Assembly (NCBI GenBank): GCA_028285465.1
Contig: JANQPD010000045.1
Coordinates: 43,648-107,647 of the forward strand
Direction of reading: 5' to 3'
Source: Owenweeksia sp.
GTDB taxonomy: Bacteria > Bacteroidota > Bacteroidia > Flavobacteriales > Schleiferiaceae
DNA: 64,000 nt
The notes under the pieces were generated by a model. It had not been told where the DNA came from, made no database searches, and saw nothing but the letters and a program-made list of their open reading frames with translations. The position numbers and the translations under genes were made by a program. This document shows, piece after piece, positions 42,694 through 52,619 of this stretch. Positions within the stretch are counted from its first letter, which is position 1, and each line of letters opens with the position of its first letter.

Positions 42694-43929
42694 TTAACTT
42701 AACATGGCTCTGGCTTTAGCTAAACCTTTGAGGAGTATTTCCACCTCTTCTTTGGTATTGTAAAAGGCAAACGAGGCCCGTATGGTGCCGGGAATGTTGT
42801 AAAAATCCATGATAGGTTGTGCGCAATGATGCCCTGTACGTACGGCTATGCCCAATTTATCGAGAATAACACCAACGTCATAAGGATGAATGCCCTTTAA
42901 GTTAAAGGAAATGACACTTGCCTTATGTTGCGCGGTACCGTAAAACTCCATACCCTCAAAGGCACTCATTTTTTGATGCGCATAGCGCAGGAGTTCCTGC
43001 TCATAAGCGGCAATGTTTTCGAGGCCTAACGCGTGTACATAATCAATGGCTGTGCCGAGCACCACCCCGGCTTCAATATTTGGGGTGCCTGCCTCAAACT
43101 TGTGGGGCAGACCGGCGTACGTGCTTTCTTCAAAAGTAACGGTTGAAATCATTTCCCCTCCCCCCTGGTAGGGAGGCAGCAACTCCAGCAGGTGTTCTTT
43201 GCCATACAATGCACCAATCCCTGTTGGGCCATATATTTTATGAGCACTGAACGTATAAAAATCGGCATCGAGCGCTTGCACATCTACGGGCATGTGCGGC
43301 ACGGATTGAGCTCCGTCTATCAGCACCCAGGCACCAACGTCATGAGCTTGTGCAATCATTTCCTTCACCGGGTTTACTGTACCCAAAGCATTGGAAACGT
43401 GGTTAATGGCTACAAACTTTGTTTTATCGGATAACAAACTCCTATACGCCTCCAAAAGAAGTTCCCCCTTTTCATTCATGGGGATAACTTTAAGGATGGC
43501 TCCGCTTTGCGCGCACAGGAATTGCCAGGGCACAATATTACTGTGGTGTTCCAGGGCAGAAATAAGGATTTCGTCTCCCTTTTTAATGAGGCCTTTGCCA
43601 AGAGAAGAGGCAACTAAGTTGATGCTTTCGGTAACCCCACGGGTGAAAATGATCTCATGTGCTTTTTCCGCATTTAAATGCGCCCGTACCTTTTCCCTGC
43701 TCAGCTCATAGGCATCCGTTGCTTTTTGACTTAAAAGGTGCACTCCCCGGTGGATGTTGCTGTTTATGGTCTGATAATAATCCGTTATGGCATCCAGCAC
43801 GAGCCGAGGCTTTTGGGTGCTGGCCGCATTGTCGAGGTAAACCAGCGGTTGCCCGTTGATCTTCTGATGTAAAATAGGGAAATCCTCTCGGATCTTTTCA
43901 ATGTGTAACAATGCGTTATCGGAAACCAT
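42694..43929 (-). CDS. sufS: SufS cysteine desulfurase
   Basis: 411 residues from ATG 43929, which abuts the methyltransferase stop; an alternative ATG four codons earlier overlaps that gene by 11 bp. A PLP enzyme of group II: YLDNAASTQKPRLVL, ALEHHSNIVPWQ, IDGAQSVPH, PLP-binding Lys231 in SAHKIYGPTG, and active Cys369 in RTGHHCAQP. It mobilises sulfur from cysteine for Fe-S cluster assembly. It sits downstream of an inserted methyltransferase rather than directly after sufD. Confidence 0.94.
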   Translation of the reverse strand: MVSDNALLHIEKIREDFPILHQKINGQPLVYLDNAASTQKPRLVLDAITDYYQTINSNIHRGVHLLSQKATDAYELSREKVRAHLNAEKAHEIIFTRGVTESINLVASSLGKGLIKKGDEILISALEHHSNIVPWQFLCAQSGAILKVIPMNEKGELLLEAYRSLLSDKTKFVAINHVSNALGTVNPVKEMIAQAHDVGAWVLIDGAQSVPHMPVDVQALDADFYTFSAHKIYGPTGIGALYGKEHLLELLPPYQGGGEMISTVTFEESTYAGLPHKFEAGTPNIEAGVVLGTAIDYVHALGLENIAAYEQELLRYAHQKMSAFEGMEFYGTAQHKASVISFNLKGIHPYDVGVILDKLGIAVRTGHHCAQPIMDFYNIPGTIRASFAFYNTKEEVEILLKGLAKARAMLS

Positions 43930-43930
43930 T

Positions 43931-44635
43931 TTATTTACCAATCATTTTTTTTACGCCCAGCCATGCCTTTCTTAAAAGGCCGTTCGGGTTTTCATACATG
44001 TGCATAGTTGCATGATGCCTGAGCAAGGTGCGGGTGTTGTAAAACTCCCTGAAGTGCATACCGTCTCTGGGGTCATCTTCAGCTATTTTCTCCATCATCA
44101 CCATATTGGGGTTAGCGAGGGGAATTTCTTTATAGTCTTTGCGGTTTTTACGTATAAACTGCAATACCAGCTCCGTACTGCGCATCCAGGTGTCGTGGAA
44201 AAGCAGGAACCCTCCTTTATCTATCAGGAGGTCAGCGTAGTAAAAGTCAACGAATATGCCGTCAAATTTGTGATCTCCGTCAATGAAAATGAAGTCGAAC
44301 TTGCGTTTTTCCGAAACAAAGCGTGGGAGTACATTATGTGAAAAATCACGGATCAGTTCCAATTGGTCTTTGAACCCGAGCTTTTCGATATTCTTTGCTC
44401 CCAGATTTTTGTAGTAATCCTGAAAGGGATCGAGTGCAATATGAGGCTTTCCGGTGGCCGCCATAATATGAGAAGCCGAGCGCCCGTATGCAAAACCGAT
44501 CTCGAGCGTGCGCTCAATGCCTTTTTCCGTTATAAAGTCGTAAATGGTCTTTGCTTCTTCCGGCTTTACAGGAGTGGTGCTGTTTTCCTGAGGGATCTCA
44601 AGAGTTGCGTTAATGGATTTCAGATCAATAGACAA
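43931..44635 (-). CDS. class I SAM-dependent methyltransferase inserted in the suf operon
   Basis: 234 residues. The SAM-binding motif is TLEIGFAYGRSASHIM, with the acidic post-motif IALDPFQ and FDFIFIDGDHKFDGIFVDFYYAD (motif II/III). It resembles the Methyltransf_24/CmcI-TylF-like group that modifies small molecules or sugars. It lies between sufD (11 bp) and sufS (1 bp) on the same strand, so it is almost certainly cotranscribed. Methyltransferases are not part of the usual suf gene set, and the substrate is unknown. Confidence 0.8.
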   Translation of the reverse strand: MSIDLKSINATLEIPQENSTTPVKPEEAKTIYDFITEKGIERTLEIGFAYGRSASHIMAATGKPHIALDPFQDYYKNLGAKNIEKLGFKDQLELIRDFSHNVLPRFVSEKRKFDFIFIDGDHKFDGIFVDFYYADLLIDKGGFLLFHDTWMRSTELVLQFIRKNRKDYKEIPLANPNMVMMEKIAEDDPRDGMHFREFYNTRTLLRHHATMHMYENPNGLLRKAWLGVKKMIGK

Positions 44636-44646
44636 TGCTGCGCGCT

Positions 44647-45966
44647 TTACAATTCAAAGTCCAAATCTACAGACAGTTTATTCGCTATTTGCCTGTTTAG
44701 CTTTTTACGCAATTCCGGTATCCTGACGTTTCTCAGGCCTTCACTGGCAAAGGCATACAACAACAGGGCTTTTGCTTCTTTGGCGGGAATGCCCCGCGCG
44801 CGCATGTAAAAGAGCGCATCCTCGTTGATTTGTCCTATCGTGCAACCGTGGGAACATTGTACGTCATCTGCGAAGATCTCGAGCTGCGGCTTGGTATCTA
44901 TCGAGGCTTTATCGGTAAGCAGGATGTTGTTGTTCTGCTGAAAGGCATTGGTTTTCTGAGCGTTAGGATGTACCATTACCTTTCCGTTAAAGACGCCTTT
45001 GGCATTGCCATCATAGATGCCCTTGTATACTTCATTGCTGTATCCATTGGGCACTTTATGGTCTGCCAGGGTATGGTGGTCTACCAATTGCCCGTCACTC
45101 ACCACGGTAATGCCATCCATAAAGGTCTCCGTATGTTCTTCTTCAAGAAAGATGTTGAGGTTGTTGCGGATGAATTTGTTCCCAAAGGAAAACGTGCCGA
45201 TGTGCACCTGGCTCCCTTGTTTTTGGCAGATGGACGTATGGTCGATCAGTGAGGCATTGAGTGCATCGTTCTGGATCTTATAGTAGTGCAAACGGGCATT
45301 CCGTTCTACAAATACTTCGGTAGCGGCATTGGTAAATACGTCCCGGCCGCTTAGCGATTGGTGCCTTTCGGTGATCGTCACCTCAGCGTTTTCCTCTATG
45401 ACGATCAGGTTGCGCGGCTGATTCATCACCTCGTATTCATGAGCCGTATTGAGAAAGAGCACCTGTACTGGCTTGTCGGCCGTTTGGTTCTTTTTGATCC
45501 GGATAAAGGCGCCTTCCCGCGCAAAAGCGGTATTGATGGCTGCCAGGGAATCATTTTCCGGCAAGGCCTTATTGAAGTACTGTTCTGTTACCTCGTCATA
45601 TTTATGAAGCATGCTGCTAAAGGTGCATACGTCAAAGCGCTCGTGGGTGGTTTCGCTTAGCCATGAACTAAAAACGCCATCTACAAAAACCAACTTGTAG
45701 GAATCGATGTCGCTGATAAAGAAGCGCTTTACATCTTTGAAGTCTACGGCATTTTCACTTTTGTTGAGCACGCGGAAATCGTGCTTCAGGATCGGCTTTA
45801 GATTGGTGTATTTCCATTCCTCATCCCGCTTGGTGGGAAATCCCTTTTCCTCAAAAACTTTAAAAGCCTCCTGGCGGACTTTGTGCGCATGGCTTTTTGA
45901 ATGCCCGTTGAGGTCGTTTTCAAAAACGATGAAGGAGGATTCCAGTTTATCTTTAAGTGCTTCCAA
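44647..45966 (-). CDS. sufD: SufD, FeS scaffold subunit
   Basis: 439 residues. Strand-rich central region with the SufBD pattern (RNLIVIEENAEVTITERHQSL, LADHKVPNGYSNEVYKGIYDG, NIFLEEEHTETFMDGITVV) and the C-terminal DDVQCSHGCTIGQINEDALFYMRARGI, including His and Cys residues typical of SufD. It is part of the SufBCD scaffold and 21 bp downstream of sufC. Confidence 0.93.
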   Translation of the reverse strand: MEALKDKLESSFIVFENDLNGHSKSHAHKVRQEAFKVFEEKGFPTKRDEEWKYTNLKPILKHDFRVLNKSENAVDFKDVKRFFISDIDSYKLVFVDGVFSSWLSETTHERFDVCTFSSMLHKYDEVTEQYFNKALPENDSLAAINTAFAREGAFIRIKKNQTADKPVQVLFLNTAHEYEVMNQPRNLIVIEENAEVTITERHQSLSGRDVFTNAATEVFVERNARLHYYKIQNDALNASLIDHTSICQKQGSQVHIGTFSFGNKFIRNNLNIFLEEEHTETFMDGITVVSDGQLVDHHTLADHKVPNGYSNEVYKGIYDGNAKGVFNGKVMVHPNAQKTNAFQQNNNILLTDKASIDTKPQLEIFADDVQCSHGCTIGQINEDALFYMRARGIPAKEAKALLLYAFASEGLRNVRIPELRKKLNRQIANKLSVDLDFEL

Positions 45967-45987
45967 AGCTATTTTCTATAAGTGAAA

Positions 45988-46740
45988 TTATACAGTGGTC
46001 TCTTCCTTTAACCAGTCGTAACCCTTTTCTTCCAGTTCCAAAGCCAGGTTTTTATCGCCAGACTTTACAATCTTTCCTTTATGTAATACATGCACGTAAT
46101 CCGGCACGATATACTCCAGGAGCCTCTGGTAGTGGGTAATAACCAAAACCGCATTTTTAGAGGTCTTTAGCTTATTTACGCCATTGGCTACAATGCGGAG
46201 GGCATCAATGTCCAGCCCCGAATCGGTTTCATCCAAAATGGCCAGTTTAGGCTCCAGCATGGCCATCTGGAAAATCTCATTGCGCTTCTTCTCCCCACCC
46301 GAAAAGCCCTCATTGAGTGAGCGGCTTAAAAAGCCTTTATCCATTTCCAGCAGGGCCATTTTTTCGCGCATTTTCTTCAGCATAACGTTGGCGGCCATGG
46401 CTTCAAGCCCCTGGGCTTTGCGCATTTCGTTAATAGCAGTCTTTAAAAAGTTGGTTACCGTCACCCCGGGGATCTCTACCGGGTATTGAAAGGATAAGAA
46501 AATGCCTTTATGCGCCCGCTCATCCGCTTCCAGGTCCAGGAGGTCTTCTCCTTCAAAATCAATGTGCCCCTGTGTTACTTCGTAATCTTCGCGTCCGGCA
46601 ATTACAGAGGAGAGCGTACTTTTTCCCGAGCCATTCGGCCCCATGATGGCGTGCACTTCACCGGGTTTTATTTCCAGGTCAATGCCCTGTAATATCTCAT
46701 TGCCGTCTATGCCGGCATGTAAGTTTGAAACTTTTAACAT
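45988..46740 (-). CDS. sufC: SufC, ABC-type ATPase of the SUF scaffold
   Basis: 250 residues. Walker [13 protein letters not shown], signature [14 protein letters not shown], Walker [13 protein letters not shown], and the switch in ITHYQRLL. It powers SufBCD during cluster assembly and is not a transporter. A 120-bp spacer to sufB upstream contains an inverted repeat (GCCTGGC...GCCAGGC). Confidence 0.95.
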   Translation of the reverse strand: MLKVSNLHAGIDGNEILQGIDLEIKPGEVHAIMGPNGSGKSTLSSVIAGREDYEVTQGHIDFEGEDLLDLEADERAHKGIFLSFQYPVEIPGVTVTNFLKTAINEMRKAQGLEAMAANVMLKKMREKMALLEMDKGFLSRSLNEGFSGGEKKRNEIFQMAMLEPKLAILDETDSGLDIDALRIVANGVNKLKTSKNAVLVITHYQRLLEYIVPDYVHVLHKGKIVKSGDKNLALELEEKGYDWLKEETTV

Positions 46741-46771
46741 TTCTTGTTTTATCTTCTTTAAAGTTTGTTAC

Positions 46772-46818
46772 GCCTGGCTGGCAATGCATTCAGTTGCTGT
46801 TTTCCTTCCATGCCAGGC
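46772..46818. repeat. inverted repeat in the sufB-sufC spacer
   Basis: GCCTGGC (46772-46778) can pair with GCCAGGC (46812-46818), and the loop holds a second small GCAA/TTGC pairing. It could form an mRNA structure that affects processing or relative expression; no T-run is present. Confidence 0.4.
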
Positions 46819-46860
46819 CAAAGCCACATAGCGTGTTCTCGATTACTATTATTTGTTGAT

Positions 46861-48303
46861 TTATCCAACGCTGCCTTCCAGGCTGATGGCTAAGAGCTTC
46901 TGCGCCTCCACGGCAAATTCCATGGGAAGCTGGTTGAGGACATCTTTGCAATACCCGTTTACAATGAGTGCTATGGCCTCTTCTTCTCCAATGCCGCGCT
47001 GGTTGCAGTAAAAGATCTGGTCTTCTCCAATTTTCGAAGTAGTGGCCTCGTGCTCTACTTTGGCGGATTTGTTTTGGGTTTCTATATACGGGAAAGTATG
47101 CGACCCGCAACTGCTACCCATTAAGAGGGAGTCGCACTGCGAAAAATTCCGTGCGTTCTCAGCCCTGGGGCCGATTTTCACCAGGCCGCGGTAGCTCCCG
47201 TTGCTTTTGCCGGCACAAATGCCTTTGCTGATGATTGTGCTTTTGGTGTTTTTGCCAAGGTGGATCATCTTGGTCCCCGTATCTGCCTGCTGAAAGTTAT
47301 TGGTTACAGCCACGCTGTAGAACTCCCCTATTGAGTTTTCTCCTTTTAGAATGCAACTGGGGTATTTCCAGGTAACGGCAGAACCGGTTTCCACCTGTGT
47401 CCAGGAGATCTTGGCGTTGCGTTCGCACATACCCCGTTTGGTTACGAAGTTAAAAACCCCGCCCTTGCCTTCTTTATCACCGGGGTACCAGTTTTGTACC
47501 GTGGAATATTTGATCTCGGCATCATCCAGGGCAATGAGTTCCACCACTGCCGCATGCAACTGATTTTCATCCCGCATAGGTGCCGTGCAACCTTCGAGGT
47601 AACTTACGTAGCTGCCTTCGTCTGCAATGAGCAGGGTGCGTTCAAACTGGCCTGTACCCGCCTCGTTTATTCGGAAATACGTGCTGAGTTCCATTGGGCA
47701 TTTTACGCCTTTTGGAATGTAGCAAAACGAACCATCTGTGAAAACGGCAGAATTTAAAGCAGCGTAATAGTTATCCGTTTTTGGTACTACGGTGCCCAGG
47801 TATTTCTTCACCAATTCGGGATGTTCCTGTATGGCTTCCGATATAGCACAAAAAATGATTCCCTTTTCAGCCAGGGTCTTTTTGAAGGTAGTTTTCACCG
47901 ATACGGAATCTACCACTACATCCATGGCCACACCCGTAAGGCGCTTTTGCTCATCAAGGGAAATGCCCAGCTTCTCAAAAGTTTTTAAAAGTTCGGGGTC
48001 TACTTCATCCAGGCTGTCGAGTTGCTTTTTTTGTTTCGGGGCAGAATAATAAGAAATGGCTTGTAAATCCGGTTCGGGATATTGCACATTGGCCCATTTG
48101 GGCTCTTTCATTTTTTCGAATTTGCGTAGGGCGTCCAACCGCCATTCCAACATCCACTCCGGCTCATTTTTCTTGGCCGAAATAAAGCGTATGATCTCCT
48201 CATTTAGGCCCGGAGGAGCTTTATCCGCCTCTATATCTGTATAGAAACCATATTTATACTCCGATCCGGTAACCTCCTCTAATAACTGTTCTTCTGTACT
48301 CAT
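46861..48303 (-). CDS. sufB: SufB, FeS scaffold subunit
   Basis: 480 residues, the usual length. Conserved SufB segments: [21 protein letters not shown] at the start, [96 protein letters not shown]. It is the scaffold on which clusters form, with SufC and SufD. It follows sufA by 21 bp. Confidence 0.96.
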   Translation of the reverse strand: MSTEEQLLEEVTGSEYKYGFYTDIEADKAPPGLNEEIIRFISAKKNEPEWMLEWRLDALRKFEKMKEPKWANVQYPEPDLQAISYYSAPKQKKQLDSLDEVDPELLKTFEKLGISLDEQKRLTGVAMDVVVDSVSVKTTFKKTLAEKGIIFCAISEAIQEHPELVKKYLGTVVPKTDNYYAALNSAVFTDGSFCYIPKGVKCPMELSTYFRINEAGTGQFERTLLIADEGSYVSYLEGCTAPMRDENQLHAAVVELIALDDAEIKYSTVQNWYPGDKEGKGGVFNFVTKRGMCERNAKISWTQVETGSAVTWKYPSCILKGENSIGEFYSVAVTNNFQQADTGTKMIHLGKNTKSTIISKGICAGKSNGSYRGLVKIGPRAENARNFSQCDSLLMGSSCGSHTFPYIETQNKSAKVEHEATTSKIGEDQIFYCNQRGIGEEEAIALIVNGYCKDVLNQLPMEFAVEAQKLLAISLEGSVG

Positions 48304-48324
48304 AGATTGTTTATCAAGAGTTGT

Positions 48325-48654
48325 TTATACGGCAAAACTTTCTCCACATCCACAGGTGCGCTGTGCATTGGGGTTATTAAAACTGAAGCCTTTGCCGTTC
48401 AGGCCTCCGCTGTACTCCAGGGTGGTTCCAACCAGGTAAAAGAAACTTTTCTTATCTACTACAATGCGCACTCCTTTGTCTTCAAAAAGTTTATCATCTT
48501 CCAGCATTTGCTCATCCAGTTTCAAATTGTAGGACAAACCACTGCATCCGCCACTGGTTACACCAACTCTAACGTAGGACTGTTCCATTACTTTCCCCTC
48601 TTCGGAAATGAGCTGCTCCAACTTTTTACGTGCCTCATCAGAAATGCTAAACAT
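48325..48654 (-). CDS. sufA: SufA/IscA-type A-type carrier protein
   Basis: 109 residues with the three conserved cysteines of A-type carriers: Cys37 in TSGGCSGLSY and Cys101/Cys103 in TCGCGESF. It carries Fe-S clusters to targets. It is the first gene of the suf locus, with a perfect -7 box 31 nt upstream. Confidence 0.94.
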   Translation of the reverse strand: MFSISDEARKKLEQLISEEGKVMEQSYVRVGVTSGGCSGLSYNLKLDEQMLEDDKLFEDKGVRIVVDKKSFFYLVGTTLEYSGGLNGKGFSFNNPNAQRTCGCGESFAV

Positions 48655-48685
48655 GATTATTTAGAATTAGTTTTAATAGACATTG

Positions 48686-48693
48686 CAAAGCTA
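48686..48693 (-). promoter_or_regulatory. -7 promoter element of the suf operon (TAGCTTTG)
   Basis: Plus-strand CAAAGCTA is a perfect TAnnTTTG match on the minus strand, 31 nt before the sufA ATG. No IscR-like or Fur-like dyad is obvious in the 186-bp gap. Confidence 0.5.
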
Positions 48694-48803
48694 CTAATAA
48701 GATGGGGGAAAGCCTATTCCTTAATCGAGTACTTCTATTCATTCATTTATGTAGTGTAAAAGGTAGTTTACTCATCCGTAAGCCTTTGATTCTCTGAGCT
48801 TGT

Positions 48804-48811
48804 TATCTTTG
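48804..48811 (+). promoter_or_regulatory. -7 promoter element (TATCTTTG) of the adhesin gene
   Basis: Perfect TAnnTTTG match 29 nt before the TTG start at 48841. Confidence 0.5.
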
Positions 48812-48840
48812 TCATGAAACCGAAACAATAAAACTCTATT

Positions 48841-51800
48841 TTGAACTCAGGAGGCAAAAAGTATACGGGATACATTATGGGAGCCTTGTTGCTTTTGTGC
48901 CTTCCTGCTTTTGCCTGCGTGCCTACTGTTAACCTGGGGGGATTCATTTCTTTTTGCAGGGGAAACAGCATTACCTTAAATGCATCAAACAACAATGCTA
49001 CTTACTCCTGGAGTACAGGGGCTACCACCCCGCAGATTACCGTTACCTCAAGTGGTACGTATTGGGTAACAGTAACCAATGTTTGCGGTACGGCACAGGA
49101 TACAGTGGTGATCCAGGTAGATGACCCGCTTAATGTAAACCTGGGGCCCGACAGGCCAATTTGTGCTGCGGGGGATTCGTTGGTCGCTCCCTATATTCCG
49201 GGCGCCAGTTATAGCTGGACGGGAGGAGGTACGCCTGGTGGAAACAAGCTCTACGTAAACCAGCCTGGTACGTATACGGTATCCATTACCAATGCTTGCG
49301 GCACCTTTGGTGACCAGGTTAATTTGAGCCTGCAAAGCCCGGCTACGGCCGATCTTGGGCCAGATAAGTTTTTGTGTTCCCAAGGTCCCACACAGTTGCT
49401 TTTACCTCCTGGTTTAGGGCAGTACCGCTGGGCAGAGGTGGGTGCTCCGGGTAACCTTGCTGCCGGCCCTAATGCCAATTCAATTACCGTAAGCACTTCC
49501 GGCTTGTATTATGTGGAGGTAACCAATGCTTGCGGGTCAGTTTATGATTCTATTGACGTGTGGTATAGCCAAGGGCCAGACCTAGATTTGGGAGGCCCGG
49601 TAGTTTTATGTGGAAGTGGCTCGGCCAACCTAACGGCAAACGCCAACCGGGGAACCTATCTATGGAGTACCGGGGCTACTACACAGTCTGTATCCATATC
49701 CACAACGGGGACGTATTGGCTGCGTTTTACAGATGCGTGCGGCGTGTTTTACGATACGGTGAACGTTATTGGAGGGGGACCTGCTGTAGTGAACCTTGGG
49801 CCGGACAGGGATATGTGCAGCAATAAACCTGAGGTCCTGGATGCCGGTAATCCCGGTAGTACATACCTGTGGAGTAATGGGGCTACCAGCCAAACCATTA
49901 CCCCCACACAGGGAGGGCCTTATTGGGTGGCGGTAGACAATGGATGCGGTCCGCAATATGATTCCATTAACATCATTATCCGGGAACCTCCTGACCCCCT
50001 TATAGACGATACCATTTTTTACTGCCAGGGAGGGTTTGTAATGCTCGATGCTGGTATATGGGGCCCTTCTACCACTTACTTATGGAGCGACAACGGCACG
50101 GGGCGTTATAACTCGTACTCTACTCCCGGTTTTTATTCAGTACAGGTTGGAAATAACTGTGATACGGTTACAAAGCGCTTTCACGTAATACCGGTTTCTC
50201 CTTTAACCCTTGACCTGGGACCGGATACCGTGCTTTGCGAATCAGAATATACCCTGGATGTCGGGGTGGACCGTGGCCCAAACGATGTATTGTGGTTTAA
50301 TGGGGCGAATGAAAACATCGTTAAGGTGTCTTCAAGCGGTACCTTCTGGGTACAGGTGACCAATGCCTGTGGCATTTACACGGATACCGTAAAGATTACC
50401 TTTTTACCTAAGCCTACTGGTTTCTCAAACCTTGAACGCACGATATGCAGCAACAGCATTGGGGCTAAACTCAGGGTCCCTTTTGACTCCAGTATCACAT
50501 ATTTGTGGAATACAGGCAGCGATTCAAATGCAGCCATTATAGGCGGCCCCGGAACATATTGGTTGTATGCCTATAACCAATGCGATACGATAAGAGATAC
50601 CATTGAGATCGAATACGACAACCCGATTTCGGTAGACCTTGGGCCGGATACCATCCTTTGTGAGCCCGGAATAGCGTATTATGATGTTTCCGCCCTGGGA
50701 GCCGATAGCGTGCGTTGGAGCACGGGCTCCAGGAATGCCGGGCTACCCGTTCAAAGCTCCGGAACCTACTGGGTAAACCTGTACAATGCCTGTGGTATTT
50801 TTAGTGATACAGTAGTGGTCACAGTGCTTAAAAAGCCGGTGAGGCGTTTGGTAGATACGGCCATTTGTACCGGGAGCAGCTTTACCTTCGATGTTACGCA
50901 ACCGGCCAATATACCGGCTACCACCTACTTATGGAGCACCGGACCTACTACGCCTACCCTAACTGCTACCTTGCCCGGAATGTATGTGGTAACCATGACG
51001 AATGAATGTGGCACTACGGTTGATCAGGCGACTTTGCGCGTAGATCAGCCTATCCCTCAGATAGACCTGGGTAACGATACCATTTTTTGCGAGGGAACCT
51101 TGCTTCTGAACCCCGGGAACTTTGAAGGAGCACGTTACCGCTGGCAGGATGGCTCTTCGGACACAGCATTCCTGGTTACACAAAGTGGAAAATATTACGT
51201 GAACATAGTGAATGCCTGCAACAGCGTTTCCGATACCATTCATGTGTTGATTACAGGTCCTCCTCAATTGATCCTGGGCAATGAAACCCGTTTTTGCTTT
51301 GGTAGCATTTTTACATTAAATGCACAAAATCCGGGAAGTAGCTACCTGTGGAGTACCGGGGAAATTACCCAAACCATCGACATCGACTCTGCGGGCCTGT
51401 ACTGGGTAACCATCACCAACGATTGCGGTAGCCTTACCGACTCCGTAAATGTTATTGTAGAGTATAACTTAGATAATGTAGACCTGGGCCCGGATACGGT
51501 GATCTGCATGGGGGATGTATTGCGCCTACAAACACAGTACCCGGATGTGGCACACCTCTGGACCGGGGGAAGCACCGATACCATACTGGATGTTACCACT
51601 ACAGGCATTTACTGGGTGCGTTTAACCAATACCTGTGGGTCGTGGGTAGACAGTATTTTTGTAGAGGTTGTTGGGGTTCCGTTCTTCAGCCTGGGAAACG
51701 ATACAGTTATTTGTGCCATTGGAGGCAGTGTCCAGCTTTCGGGCCCCCCTGGTATGCTCTCGTATGAGTGGAACGGGGGCAATGGCCCGAATACTCAGAA

Positions 51801-52593
51801 TTACCTGGTAAGCCAGGGCGGCATACACTATCTAACAGTTGCTAACGAGTGCTTTTCTTATACGGATACCATTTTTATAGAAGAAGAATTCCCCATAAAC
51901 ATTGACCTGGGACCTGATACGGCTTTGTGCCAGGTAAACAGCGTTACACTTGACCCGGGCATTACCCGGTATCCGGTAAACTGGAATGACGGCACCACAA
52001 GACCAACGCTGACCGTTACGCGCTCCGGTTGGTATGTGGCTTCTGCGCGCAATTCCTGTGGCTTGTTCCTGGATTCGGTATATGTAGATATACAGCCTTT
52101 TTTAGATCCGCCACGTTTCGATACTACGATTTGCAGAGAGGACTCCGCTGTGATTAACTTATCTGCCCTGCCTTATTCTTTTGAGTGGTTTGACGGAAGT
52201 ACAGATGTGATCCGCACTTTTTATGAGGCCGATACCTTTGCCTTGTTTATTACCAATAAGTGCGGTACTTTTCAAAAGGACTTTGTAGTGCAAAAGGTAA
52301 ATTGCGAATGCCCTTTCTTTATCCCAAATGCCTTTACCCCAAATAAAGACGGAAAAAATGAAACCTGGCAGATACAACATTCCTGTCCGCTTACCTCTTT
52401 TCACCTGGTGGTGTACAACCGCTGGGGGATCAAAGTTTTTGAAAGCCGCGATATAGAGGACCCCTGGGATGGGACGGTAAATGGAAAACCGCTGCGGCAA
52501 GATGTATACACCTACCAGATAGAATACCACTATGAGGTATACCAACGCAACCAGGTGCGCTATGAAAACGGGAAACTCACTTTGCTTAGATAA
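48841..52593 (+). CDS. giant repeat adhesin with T9SS type B (gliding-associated) C-terminus
   Basis: 1250 residues from TTG 48841, which supplies a basic n-region (NSGGKKYTG) before the hydrophobic core; ATG 48877 would lose it. By eye there are 16 units of about 70 residues, each opening with a variant of D/N-LGPDTxxC and closing with GTYWVxVTNxCG, with YLWSTGATTxTI in between, so each unit has two Cys that could pair in a disulfide. The last ~95 residues (from 1155, CECPFFIPNAFTPNKDGKNETW, then YNRWGIKVFESRD, PWDGTVNGKPL) are the CHU_C/type B sorting domain. The protein should be secreted by the type IX system and act as a surface adhesin or filament. It is monocistronic. Confidence 0.88.
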   Translation: MNSGGKKYTGYIMGALLLLCLPAFACVPTVNLGGFISFCRGNSITLNASNNNATYSWSTGATTPQITVTSSGTYWVTVTNVCGTAQDTVVIQVDDPLNVNLGPDRPICAAGDSLVAPYIPGASYSWTGGGTPGGNKLYVNQPGTYTVSITNACGTFGDQVNLSLQSPATADLGPDKFLCSQGPTQLLLPPGLGQYRWAEVGAPGNLAAGPNANSITVSTSGLYYVEVTNACGSVYDSIDVWYSQGPDLDLGGPVVLCGSGSANLTANANRGTYLWSTGATTQSVSISTTGTYWLRFTDACGVFYDTVNVIGGGPAVVNLGPDRDMCSNKPEVLDAGNPGSTYLWSNGATSQTITPTQGGPYWVAVDNGCGPQYDSINIIIREPPDPLIDDTIFYCQGGFVMLDAGIWGPSTTYLWSDNGTGRYNSYSTPGFYSVQVGNNCDTVTKRFHVIPVSPLTLDLGPDTVLCESEYTLDVGVDRGPNDVLWFNGANENIVKVSSSGTFWVQVTNACGIYTDTVKITFLPKPTGFSNLERTICSNSIGAKLRVPFDSSITYLWNTGSDSNAAIIGGPGTYWLYAYNQCDTIRDTIEIEYDNPISVDLGPDTILCEPGIAYYDVSALGADSVRWSTGSRNAGLPVQSSGTYWVNLYNACGIFSDTVVVTVLKKPVRRLVDTAICTGSSFTFDVTQPANIPATTYLWSTGPTTPTLTATLPGMYVVTMTNECGTTVDQATLRVDQPIPQIDLGNDTIFCEGTLLLNPGNFEGARYRWQDGSSDTAFLVTQSGKYYVNIVNACNSVSDTIHVLITGPPQLILGNETRFCFGSIFTLNAQNPGSSYLWSTGEITQTIDIDSAGLYWVTITNDCGSLTDSVNVIVEYNLDNVDLGPDTVICMGDVLRLQTQYPDVAHLWTGGSTDTILDVTTTGIYWVRLTNTCGSWVDSIFVEVVGVPFFSLGNDTVICAIGGSVQLSGPPGMLSYEWNGGNGPNTQNYLVSQGGIHYLTVANECFSYTDTIFIEEEFPINIDLGPDTALCQVNSVTLDPGITRYPVNWNDGTTRPTLTVTRSGWYVASARNSCGLFLDSVYVDIQPFLDPPRFDTTICREDSAVINLSALPYSFEWFDGSTDVIRTFYEADTFALFITNKCGTFQKDFVVQKVNCECPFFIPNAFTPNKDGKNETWQIQHSCPLTSFHLVVYNRWGIKVFESRDIEDPWDGTVNGKPLRQDVYTYQIEYHYEVYQRNQVRYENGKLTLLR

Positions 52594-52607
52594 CCGCCCG
52601 GCCTTCT

Positions 52608-52615
52608 TATTTTTG
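52608..52615 (+). promoter_or_regulatory. -7 promoter element (TATTTTTG) abutting the thiL start
   Basis: Perfect TAnnTTTG match ending 4 nt before ATG 52620, predicting a leaderless mRNA. A TTTG at 52581-52584 is a possible -33 element. Confidence 0.6.
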
Positions 52616-52619
52616 CCCC

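Noticed and set aside
48841..52593. Regular DNA repetition looking like an array
   Set aside because: The repetition is at protein level inside one continuous frame, with no short identical spacers, so it is not CRISPR.
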